IMG/VR virus record: IMGVR_UViG_3300044990_001019
Location: 1-28,377 of that record
Reading direction: 5' to 3' (one strand)
DNA: 28,377 nucleotides
Origin: a virus
Below are positions 1 through 7,166 of the stretch, in pieces (the stretch's first letter is position 1; each line of letters starts with the position of its first letter). Made by a program: the position numbers and the translations under genes. Below the pieces are notes generated by a model that searched no databases, was not told the DNA's origin, and worked only from the letters and a program-made list of their open reading frames with translations.

Positions 1-81
1 GCCGCGACCGGACCGGACGGGCGGGTCCACCTCGTCTACGTTGACGGCGCAGGGTTGCATTACAAGGAGGTCGCTCAGTGA
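1..81 (+). CDS. C-terminal fragment of an unidentified phage protein
   Basis: An open frame enters from the left edge and ends at a TGA at 79-81, giving the last 26 residues of a protein (ending LHYKEVAQ). The stop overlaps the GTG start of the next gene in a GTGA arrangement. The downstream Shine-Dalgarno AAGGAGG lies inside this frame, which supports real translation and coupling. The tail is too short to assign a function. From its place upstream of the adaptor genes it may belong to a virion or lysis gene, but that is only inference. Confidence 0.6.
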   Translation, partial: AATGPDGRVHLVYVDGAGLHYKEVAQ

Positions 82-656
82 TCGCGATATCGTCCGCCCA
101 GATCGGCAAGGAACTGTACAAGGCCATCCAGAAGGACCAGGCCAACCGCTACAACCTGCTCAAGGACTGGACGCTCCCCAAGCTGGCCATTGCCGTGCCG
201 GACTACCACGGCGGACTGCTCAAGATCGTGGACGGCGTGATCACGGTCAAAGCCTACACCGGCGACGTGTGCAACGGCTGTTCGCTTTCGCCCGATGAAA
301 TCGGATCATGGAACATGGTCGTCGGGGCGCTGTTCCATGATCCGTGGTATTCCGAACTGGACGCCATAGCCGATGCGTGGAACTGGCCCGCCAAGGCCGT
401 GCGGAAGTTGGGCGACGAGATATTCGCCTGCATCCTCGTGGCTACCGGGACGCCCCGCTGGCTGGCCCGCGCCTACCTCACCGGACTGCGTGCCGGGGGC
501 GGCATCGTCCATTTCCTCAGCAAGGCTTTCGGCAAGGCAATCATGCTCTCGATCATCGCCGGATGGGCGTGCGGATGCGGCTGCCAAATCCCGAACCACT
601 TTGACGACCAACCCGTTACGCCCCCCACCTATGAGGACGCCAACGATGCTGAATAG
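78..656 (+). CDS. DUF1353-like phage protein with C-terminal hydrophobic segment
   Basis: This 192-residue protein starts at GTG 78, seven bases after an excellent AAGGAGG (64-70); an ORF in another frame starting at 41 is a shadow. Residues about 60-145 follow the DUF1353 pattern as I know it: an Asp-Ser-Pro stretch (NGCSLSPDE), a short helix with His-Asp and an aromatic (ALFHDPWY), then an acidic helix (GDEIF) and a Pro-Arg-Trp helix ending in a glycine run (LRAGGG). The C-terminus has a hydrophobic stretch with Cys-Gly repeats (GWACGCGCQ). DUF1353 proteins often sit near phage lysis or tail genes, and their biochemical role is not established. The gene overlaps the next one by 11 bases. 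The family call is from memory of the motif and is moderate. Confidence 0.6.
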   Translation: MIAISSAQIGKELYKAIQKDQANRYNLLKDWTLPKLAIAVPDYHGGLLKIVDGVITVKAYTGDVCNGCSLSPDEIGSWNMVVGALFHDPWYSELDAIADAWNWPAKAVRKLGDEIFACILVATGTPRWLARAYLTGLRAGGGIVHFLSKAFGKAIMLSIIAGWACGCGCQIPNHFDDQPVTPPTYEDANDAE

Positions 657-1068
657 CGCCACCAAAGAGAAGATCGAGCGAACCCGCGAGTACCTGCTCG
701 AAAGCGACCTGCCCGAGGACGCCAAGGACAACCTGCAATCGCTTCTAGACTTCTCCGCCGAAGCAGCGAACGGGTCTACCGACAAGATAAAGGACATGGC
801 GCAGGCGCAGCTCCAAAGCGCCATGTTCCACGTCAAAAACGCCGTCCGGACGCCGAACGTCATCAAGGATATCGTCGCACAGCACGCGGCCAACTGCCCC
901 GGCAAGAAGATCGTCGCCGCGCCGCAGCCCGCTCTGACCGGCAAACTCGCCGCGCTCTACGCCTTCCGCTGGCCCATCTGCATTATCATCAGCGTGATCG
1001 TGCTGGCCGCGTTCCTGTCGGGAAACTTCCCGGCGCTGCTGTCACTCGCGGAAAAAGCTCTCAAGTAA
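646..1068 (+). CDS. Hypothetical protein with one C-terminal transmembrane segment
   Basis: A 140-residue protein starting at ATG 646, inside the end of the DUF1353-like gene. The open frame extends upstream to 373, but that part lies wholly inside the previous gene and has shadow composition, so the internal ATG is preferred. Residues 1-70 are charged and helical. A strongly hydrophobic helix of about 22 residues (PICIIISVIVLAAFLSG) follows near residues 107-128, with a short amphipathic tail (LLSLAEKALK). The topology is a soluble N-domain with a tail anchor. Candidate roles are a holin-like or accessory lysis protein or a host-membrane effector, and nothing in the sequence decides among them. 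Confidence 0.6.
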   Translation: MLNSATKEKIERTREYLLESDLPEDAKDNLQSLLDFSAEAANGSTDKIKDMAQAQLQSAMFHVKNAVRTPNVIKDIVAQHAANCPGKKIVAAPQPALTGKLAALYAFRWPICIIISVIVLAAFLSGNFPALLSLAEKALK

Positions 1069-1099
1069 CCACAACAGACCGAAGAAAGGACCAAGGACC

Positions 1100-1519
1100 A
1101 TGACCAAGACCCGCAGCATCATCTCCCTCATCATCGTGGCGCTCGTGGCGCTCACGATCCCGCAGGCGCAGGCAGGCGGCCCGAACATCTACGCCAACGG
1201 CGACAACCTCGTCATCGCCGCAGGCGCGACAAACGCCTATCAGGACCTCGTCCTCGAAAACATCCAGGGCAAGCTGGAGTGGGGCGAAATCCTCGGCATC
1301 CGCGTCAGCTACAACCGGGCGCTGACCGCCGATGTCGCGGTTGTCTGCACGGACCTGGGCGGCTCGGCCACCATCGCCACCAACACCATGAGCGGCTCCG
1401 GCGTTTGGGCGTCTACGGCGCTGGCCTTCCCCGCCAGAAAAGTGCGGATCAAGGTCGGTATCGGAAACGGCACCGCGACGAACTCGCAGACCTTCACTTA
1501 CGCGATTTTCGCCAAGTAA
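1100..1519 (+). CDS. Small exported protein with Sec signal peptide
   Basis: A 139-residue protein starting at ATG 1100 after a GAAAGGA site (1083-1089). The N-terminus is a classic Sec signal: basic MTKTR, a hydrophobic core (SIISLIIVALVALTI), then a signal-peptidase-I type PQAQA before GG, so cleavage is expected near residue 25-26. There is no lipobox cysteine. The mature part, about 114 residues, is rich in Ala, Thr, Gly, Asn and Val, with alternating patterns that suggest an all-beta fold. I recognise no family. An exported protein just ahead of the adaptor genes is unusual for a phage. It could act in the periplasm during lysis or superinfection exclusion, or be a moron-type gene. Confidence 0.7.
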   Translation: MTKTRSIISLIIVALVALTIPQAQAGGPNIYANGDNLVIAAGATNAYQDLVLENIQGKLEWGEILGIRVSYNRALTADVAVVCTDLGGSATIATNTMSGSGVWASTALAFPARKVRIKVGIGNGTATNSQTFTYAIFAK

Positions 1520-1532
1520 GGAACCCTCGAAA

Positions 1533-2108
1533 ATGACGACACTGGACATCTTCAACAAGGCCCTCGCCGCGATAGGGCGCACCCGCTTCCTTTCGTCCAC
1601 GGCTTCAACCTTCGTTGAAGGTGTCCATTGTCGCGCCGAGTGGGATGGCGCACGCCAGGCCGTGCTATCCGCCCACGAATGGGGTTGGCTGGCCGTCCAG
1701 CTTCCCATGTGCAACGGGAGTGAGTGCGTATGCGAGGCGACCGGACAGCCCGCCTACAACTACCCCAGGCCCCCGGACGCGCTGCGAATCGCCGCCGTCA
1801 TGGACGCCGAAGGCGGGCGCGTGAAGTGGCAGGCCGTCAACGGCGTCATCCAGTCGCCCGTCGAGGCGGTCGCCATCCGCTACATCCCAGACAGCGACGA
1901 CCCGACCGGCTGGCCGTCCGCCATTGTTGACGCCGTTGTCTACGAACTCGCAGCCCGCATAGCCATCCCGCTCACCCGCGACGGCCAACTCGCCAAGGCG
2001 ATGAAGCAGGGCTCACTGCTTTACCTGGGAACCGCCGTTTCCCGCGACAGCTCCGAAGTCAAGTACGGCGGGGACACCGAAAACCGATACGCGAAGGCGA
2101 GGCGCTAA
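1533..2108 (+). CDS. Head-tail adaptor / tail tubular protein A-like, copy 1
   Basis: A 191-residue protein, close to the length of T7 gp11 (196). The N-terminal MTTLDIFNKALAAIG and the later pattern YIPDSDDPTGWP followed by AARIAIP are typical of small helical adaptor proteins in podoviruses. These form the ring between portal and nozzle. It is clearly paralogous to the next gene: both begin MTTLD[IL]FN.AL..IG and share YI.DS.DP..WP..I.DAV..ELAARIAIP. The stop TAA at 2106-2108 directly abuts the start of copy 2. A C-terminal basic tail (AKARR) differs from the acidic tail of copy 2. Assignment rests on length, position before the nozzle gene and the shared pattern. Confidence 0.75.
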   Translation: MTTLDIFNKALAAIGRTRFLSSTASTFVEGVHCRAEWDGARQAVLSAHEWGWLAVQLPMCNGSECVCEATGQPAYNYPRPPDALRIAAVMDAEGGRVKWQAVNGVIQSPVEAVAIRYIPDSDDPTGWPSAIVDAVVYELAARIAIPLTRDGQLAKAMKQGSLLYLGTAVSRDSSEVKYGGDTENRYAKARR

Positions 2109-2651
2109 ATGACCACGCTCGATCTGTTCAACATGGCCCTCGGCATGATCGGCCACGACAAGACCATCAGCGCCCTGCCCTCCACCAGCACCGAGGCCAT
2201 CCGCTGCAACACGTTCTATGAAGCCGCACGCCGCTCCGTGTTCGGGCTCTACAAATGGCAGTGGCTCGCCCAGGACGTGAGCCTAACCTCGTCCTCAAGA
2301 TTCGGCACGGCTGGCCCCTACATCCACGCCAAGCCGACCGGCACGCTCCGCGTTCTCGACGTGACCAACGCCGCTGGGCTCCCGCTGGCCTATGACGTGA
2401 TCGGCGCGAGCATCCACACCGACGCGGCCACCATCATCCTGCGCTACATCGCCGACAGCACGGACCCTGCGACATGGCCCCCGCTCATCGCCGACGCGGT
2501 GGCGTGCGAACTGGCCGCCCGAATCGCCATTCCAATGACCAGCAATTTCAACCTTTCCAAGAGCCTGCGGGCTCAGTCGGCGGGCTACCTCAGCGAAGCC
2601 GCCGCGCAGTACGGAGCCGAGGAAGAGGACCAGCCGAAGCAGGAGGAATAG
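2109..2651 (+). CDS. Head-tail adaptor / tail tubular protein A-like, copy 2
   Basis: A 180-residue paralogue of the preceding protein. The N-terminus MTTLDLFNMALGMIG, a central aromatic helix (YKWQWLA) and the YIADSTDPATWP ... AARIAIPMT block are shared. The C-terminus is strongly acidic and Gln-rich (AEEEDQPKQEE). It starts immediately after the stop of copy 1, with an AAGGCGAGG purine stretch as ribosome-binding site inside the end of copy 1. By position it should sit at the portal-nozzle interface. Having two divergent copies suggests either a mixed ring or two stacked rings, but this is inference. Confidence 0.75.
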   Translation: MTTLDLFNMALGMIGHDKTISALPSTSTEAIRCNTFYEAARRSVFGLYKWQWLAQDVSLTSSSRFGTAGPYIHAKPTGTLRVLDVTNAAGLPLAYDVIGASIHTDAATIILRYIADSTDPATWPPLIADAVACELAARIAIPMTSNFNLSKSLRAQSAGYLSEAAAQYGAEEEDQPKQEE

Positions 2652-2654
2652 GGC

Positions 2655-5600
2655 ATGGCAGTCCGCATCATTCAGAACAATTTCGTCAGCGGCGAGCTCT
2701 CCCCCGAGCTGTGGGGACGGCACGACCTCAAGCCTTACTTCTCCGGGGCCGCTGAAATCCGCAACTTCATCGCCCGCCGCACCGGGGGCCTGCGCAAGCG
2801 CCCCGGAACGAGCGTCATCTATGAGTTGAACGCCATCACGAATCAGGTTGGAAACCGTTTCTTCGCATTCCCCTACCTTTTCGACAGCAACAGCGGCGGC
2901 ATCGTCTACCTTTACGCCACCGGAACCACCGGAGCCAGGTCGATCTATGCCGGGTTCATCACGGTATCCGGATCGAGCGTCGCCGCCGTCGCCCCGTCTC
3001 TTCTCGGCATCAGCGCCACCCTGAACATCGGATCCGAAGGGCTTCTCGCCAGCATCCGCGCCAAGCAGATCGGCGACACTCTGTTTTTCACGCGCAACCG
3101 CAAGGCCGCGTTCAAGTGTGCCATCACCTATTCGCCCACCAACCCGGCAGCGAGCACCCTCTCGTTCTCGATGATGCAACCGACCACGAGCGTCACGGCC
3201 CCGGACAATCTCACAGTTGTGGCCCGCAATTTCAAGTACCGTGAGAAGGCCGGAACAGACCCGACCACCGGGGCGCAGCTATGGGACAATTATCCCTACA
3301 TGGCCGCAACCAAGAAATATGCCCTCTACGGCGTCAAGAACGGCGTGTTCTCGGCCCCGAAGCTCGTCAACCAGGGGATTTACATGCCTTGGTCCGCAGG
3401 GGCCTACGTCGAATTGTCGTTTTATCCGAGATGGGACCTGCACGACTCCTATGTCCTCGGAAAGCAGAACGGCACACAATACGGGATCATCGGCGAGTTC
3501 TACCCGAATTCTACGCAGACGGCCACGCCGCCGCTTGAGTTCGACCGGGCCGACCCGGAAGGCGCAGGCCCCGGCAACACGTTCCGCGAAACGGCCACCG
3601 AAGGCGGGATCGCCTACCAGGTCGCGCCGTGGACCGCAGGCACCGGTCCGACCGGCGTAACCGCCAAGCTCAAGGCAGACCCCAACGCCGTGACCGCCGA
3701 CACCGTGGACGTGGAACTCAGCAAGTACGCGTCGATCTACTTGAGCACGTCCTACCTGCATCCGTCCGAAGTCCTACAGGCCAAAGGCGTCATCACGCCT
3801 CAGTACGTTTTCCCCGACGGGTTCGGAGGGGGCCGCGCTCGCGTGTGCATCGGCGGGACCGTCAGGGCCATCGACGGCCAAGCCGAGGTTGTCACGAGTT
3901 ACGCCGGCATGGCGCTCGTCGTTACCCCGTTCAACTACTCGGCGGACGGCGTGACGTTCTACCCCGAGCAGGAAGTCACGGTAGGAGCCGGAAACTATTT
4001 CGACGTGGCCTTGCCGCTCTACAACGCGAGCACCGAGCCGACTGGAATCAAGAACACCTACGGCCCGACCGTGGAGGACCCCGAGGTCATCGCCGCAGAC
4101 GGAGCCGTGAAGCACATCGGGTTCAAGATCGAGTACATTTTTCCCGACGAAACCGGCGACCACGACGCCCGCATGGATGAGTGCCTTGTCATCAACGGCG
4201 TCGCCTTCGATGAATCCGCCAGCGGCACGTTCGGCTTGGCGCTGGCCGAATGCACAGGCAGCGACTCGTTCGTCTACGCGCTCGACAACACCGCCCCGGA
4301 GGCCACCCCAGGCACGAGCGCCGATTACCTGACCACCGCTATCACCTGCGCGTGGAACTCGTTCAGCGGAGCCGAGAGCACGGCCATCAGCACAACCGAG
4401 CGTTACGAGAGTTTCACCGAAAACGAGTTGGTAACGGTTTCCAGCTCAAATGGAACTTTCCACACGAATAGCCTCATCGTCAGGGGGACCATTTACGTGA
4501 CATGGCCCGGAGGCGCTCCCGCCGCACTGCAAATCTGGCCGGGGGCCATCATGCAGCACGCGGACGGCACGCCCGCCACCTCGCCGACCCTTGACGCCGC
4601 GACCTCGGTTGTACTCTCGCAGAAGAACACGAGCGGAGCATGGACTCAAATTGGATCATGGAACGTGCCGAAAAGCTACTACCTCGACCCGGTAACGCGT
4701 GACATAAACACGACTGTCGCAAACCCGACGAACGAGTTCAAACTCTACTTCGCCGAACGCACCATCATTCGCGGGCTCGCGCTGGTCGGCTCCGGGGTGC
4801 AGCAGGTGTTCAAGGACGACAACATCGCCGCAGGGTCAATCACCGGCATCCAGACCCGGCTGCAGGTCGGCGACAGCGACATGTCGTGCCGCGTCATGGA
4901 CATCTGGGAGCAGCGGCTCGTCATGGCGTCCAGCACGTCTCTCCCGTTCACGCTATGGTTCAGCGTGGCCGGCGACCTCTACAACTTCTACACGAACCGC
5001 CCGCAGACGGACAGCGACGCGTTTAGTGCCACGATCCCGGCAACCAAGGCATCGAAGATTCTCCATATGGTTTCCGGGCGATGGCTGACTATCTTCACGG
5101 AGTCCGGAGAGTTCGTCTGTGACTCGTCCGGCAGCGAGGGTTTTTCCTACCGCTCCATTTCGATCAAGCGTGTTTCCTCTGTCGGCATTCACCCCGACGT
5201 GGAGCCGGTCGCCACCGAGGACCGGATTGTGTTCGTCGCGCACGACGGGCGCAGCGTCTACGAAATGCGGTATGATATCTCGCAGGACAGCGTGATACCG
5301 ATTGACCGCTCCATCCTGGCCTACCACCTCACCGAGGGGGCAACCATCGTCAAGGCGGCATACCAGCGCTTTCCAGACTCCGTGGTTTGGTTTCTGCTCA
5401 GCGACGGGACGATGCTCTCCATGACCTTCATGCCCGACCAGGACGTGATTGCCTGGGCGCGGCACACCATCGCGCAGCCCTCCGGATTCACCGGAACGCT
5501 CAAGCTCGTGGACATCTTCGCCATCGGCTCAGTTTCCTCGGCAACCGGCGTCGAGACGACCAGCGATATCATCCTCCAATTCGAGGTGTTCAGCGGGACC

Positions 5601-6032
5601 ACTCGTCAGACGAAAACCTACCTTGAGCGAATGCGCCCCAACATTTGCACGGACGCCCCGGCCAACGACGCCGCACGATGCTCCGATCATATCGGCATCC
5701 CGAACCCGCCCAACGTGTCCGCCAAGCTCGTGACGCTCCGCCCGGAGTCGCCAGACTTCAACACGCAGGGGCTCCCGAAGAACGTCCAGCACGTCACGAT
5801 CCGGGTCCGCCGCACGCACACCTTGAGCGTGAAGCCAACCAGCGACAGCCTTGCCGCCATCAGCACGACACCGGGGGCCACCGGGGTCAGCAACACGACC
5901 TTATTCACCGGGGACATGAAGGTGACGCCGCGCGGCTACGTCAATGACGACGGCCAGCTCGAAATCACGTCCACCAACAACATGCCATGCGAACTGCTTT
6001 CCATGGTGTTCCGGACGGAGGTGCAGCAGTGA
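2655..6032 (+). CDS. Tail nozzle / tail tubular protein B-like protein
   Basis: A 1125-residue protein starting at ATG 2655 after a perfect AGGAGG (2641-2646). Its N-terminus has the signature of podoviral nozzle (gp12-like, 'stabilisation') proteins: NNFVSGELSPELWGR, then a hydrophobic helix, then RNFIARRTGGLRKRPGT. The rest is beta-rich, with many Thr/Gly/Pro and no transmembrane segments. A central block (roughly residues 730-960) containing WEQRL, LWFS and FSATIPATKA matches the conserved platform region of these proteins. T7 gp12 has 794 residues, so this one carries about 300 extra, probably inserted beta domains around residues 290-620. It forms the tube extending from the adaptor to the fibres. 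Its stop overlaps the next start (GTGA). Confidence 0.85.
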   Translation: MAVRIIQNNFVSGELSPELWGRHDLKPYFSGAAEIRNFIARRTGGLRKRPGTSVIYELNAITNQVGNRFFAFPYLFDSNSGGIVYLYATGTTGARSIYAGFITVSGSSVAAVAPSLLGISATLNIGSEGLLASIRAKQIGDTLFFTRNRKAAFKCAITYSPTNPAASTLSFSMMQPTTSVTAPDNLTVVARNFKYREKAGTDPTTGAQLWDNYPYMAATKKYALYGVKNGVFSAPKLVNQGIYMPWSAGAYVELSFYPRWDLHDSYVLGKQNGTQYGIIGEFYPNSTQTATPPLEFDRADPEGAGPGNTFRETATEGGIAYQVAPWTAGTGPTGVTAKLKADPNAVTADTVDVELSKYASIYLSTSYLHPSEVLQAKGVITPQYVFPDGFGGGRARVCIGGTVRAIDGQAEVVTSYAGMALVVTPFNYSADGVTFYPEQEVTVGAGNYFDVALPLYNASTEPTGIKNTYGPTVEDPEVIAADGAVKHIGFKIEYIFPDETGDHDARMDECLVINGVAFDESASGTFGLALAECTGSDSFVYALDNTAPEATPGTSADYLTTAITCAWNSFSGAESTAISTTERYESFTENELVTVSSSNGTFHTNSLIVRGTIYVTWPGGAPAALQIWPGAIMQHADGTPATSPTLDAATSVVLSQKNTSGAWTQIGSWNVPKSYYLDPVTRDINTTVANPTNEFKLYFAERTIIRGLALVGSGVQQVFKDDNIAAGSITGIQTRLQVGDSDMSCRVMDIWEQRLVMASSTSLPFTLWFSVAGDLYNFYTNRPQTDSDAFSATIPATKASKILHMVSGRWLTIFTESGEFVCDSSGSEGFSYRSISIKRVSSVGIHPDVEPVATEDRIVFVAHDGRSVYEMRYDISQDSVIPIDRSILAYHLTEGATIVKAAYQRFPDSVVWFLLSDGTMLSMTFMPDQDVIAWARHTIAQPSGFTGTLKLVDIFAIGSVSSATGVETTSDIILQFEVFSGTTRQTKTYLERMRPNICTDAPANDAARCSDHIGIPNPPNVSAKLVTLRPESPDFNTQGLPKNVQHVTIRVRRTHTLSVKPTSDSLAAISTTPGATGVSNTTLFTGDMKVTPRGYVNDDGQLEITSTNNMPCELLSMVFRTEVQQ

Positions 6033-6514
6033 AAACCGTGATCTTCCGCCATCCCACGCAGAAGGATCAGGACGAGCTCGCCCGCAACATGCGCCGTTCC
6101 GATGTCGAAGAGGTAGCGGTCATGTCCAAACTCACTCCCCAGGACGTAGTATTCTTCTCCACCGCCATTAGCAAGGTCTGCTACGCCATGCGAATTCAGC
6201 ACGGCCCCCTGCTCTGCATCTTCGGGGCCGCGCTGCCCGAGAACATGCCGGGTGAGGCGTCTATATGGGAGCTCGGCACGGACGCCATAGACAGGCACCC
6301 GGCGCTGTTCATGCGCCATTGTCGCGCCGCGCTTCGCCTCGTAATCGACGCCATGCCCGACATCGACACGTTCTTCAATTTCATCCCCGAATCAAATCAG
6401 CGATCAACGCGATGGCTTCAGAAGATCGGGGCGCGGTTCAACGCCACGACCATCACCCACAACGGGATACATATTCGCGGATTTGTAATCGACAGGGAGG
6501 TTCATCATGTGTAG
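6029..6514 (+). CDS. Gp13-like phage protein (DUF2833), GNAT-like fold
   Basis: A 161-residue protein. GTG 6029 overlaps the nozzle stop by four bases and is preferred over an upstream in-frame ATG at 5987 that lies inside the nozzle gene. The layout matches the Gp13/DUF2833 family in T7-like phages: NMRRSDVEEV near the N-terminus, then a CIFGAALPE core, the WELGTDAIDRHPALFMRHCR block, and a final RSTRWLQKIGARF segment corresponding to the GNAT-like tail. Members sit just before the gp14-like ejection gene, as here. T7 gp13 is needed for proper particle assembly; catalytic activity has not been shown to my knowledge. It overlaps the next gene by eight bases. Confidence 0.75.
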   Translation: MKTVIFRHPTQKDQDELARNMRRSDVEEVAVMSKLTPQDVVFFSTAISKVCYAMRIQHGPLLCIFGAALPENMPGEASIWELGTDAIDRHPALFMRHCRAALRLVIDAMPDIDTFFNFIPESNQRSTRWLQKIGARFNATTITHNGIHIRGFVIDREVHHV

Positions 6515-7157
6515 CCCCGCCGCATTCGTCGCAGGGTCCGGAGCCCTGTCCGCAGGCATGAACGTTTTCAGCGCCTACCAGCAATCAGCGCAGATGCGCC
6601 AGCAGGCCAGCCTTTACGACATCCAGGCCGGAATGCTCGACAACCAGGCCGGGGCCTACACCAAACAAGCCGGCATGGCCCGCGCCATGGGCGGCTATCA
6701 GGCCGGACTCAGCGTGACCCGCGCCGCGCAGGCGCAGATGCAGTCCGAATTGAATCAGGGCGAGGCCGCAGCGGACCGCCGCCAACTCGTCGGGACCGGA
6801 AAGACCGCCTTTGCCGCCAACGGCGTGCTGCTGGAAGGCCGCGAAGGCTCCGCGACTGCCATGTGGGAGCAGGACGAGGCCGCGAGCCTCGCATGGGAAC
6901 AGGGCATGATTAAGAGCAACGCCGACAATGAGGTGTTCGGTCATCTTGCCGACGCCGAAATGTCACGCGCCCAGGGCCGGATGCAGGCCGCGTCATTCAT
7001 GGCACAGGCCGGGGCGAGCAGGCTCAACGCCTCATCCTCGCTCATGCAGGCCCAGCTCACCCGCTACCAGGCCAAGAACGCCATTATCAACGGCTACGCC
7101 GGGGCCATCGGAGCCGGGGCGCAGACCATCGGACAGTATGCCGCCGTAACCGCGTAG
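6507..7157 (+). CDS. Ejection protein, T7 gp14-like (internal virion protein B)
   Basis: A 216-residue protein, similar in length to T7 gp14 (196). The N-terminus MCSPAAFVAGSGALSAGMNVFSAYQQS is a small-residue amphipathic helix suited to membrane insertion. It is followed by a long Ala/Gln/Met-rich helical region with regular spacing and a final Gly/Ala hydrophobic helix (IINGYAGAIGAGAQTIGQY). This composition and the order Gp13-like, this gene, gp15-like, gp16-like identify it as the ejection protein that forms the outer-membrane channel when phage DNA enters the cell. It starts at ATG 6507, overlapping the previous stop by eight bases. Confidence 0.8.
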   Translation: MCSPAAFVAGSGALSAGMNVFSAYQQSAQMRQQASLYDIQAGMLDNQAGAYTKQAGMARAMGGYQAGLSVTRAAQAQMQSELNQGEAAADRRQLVGTGKTAFAANGVLLEGREGSATAMWEQDEAASLAWEQGMIKSNADNEVFGHLADAEMSRAQGRMQAASFMAQAGASRLNASSSLMQAQLTRYQAKNAIINGYAGAIGAGAQTIGQYAAVTA

Positions 7158-7166
7158 GAGATCGCC

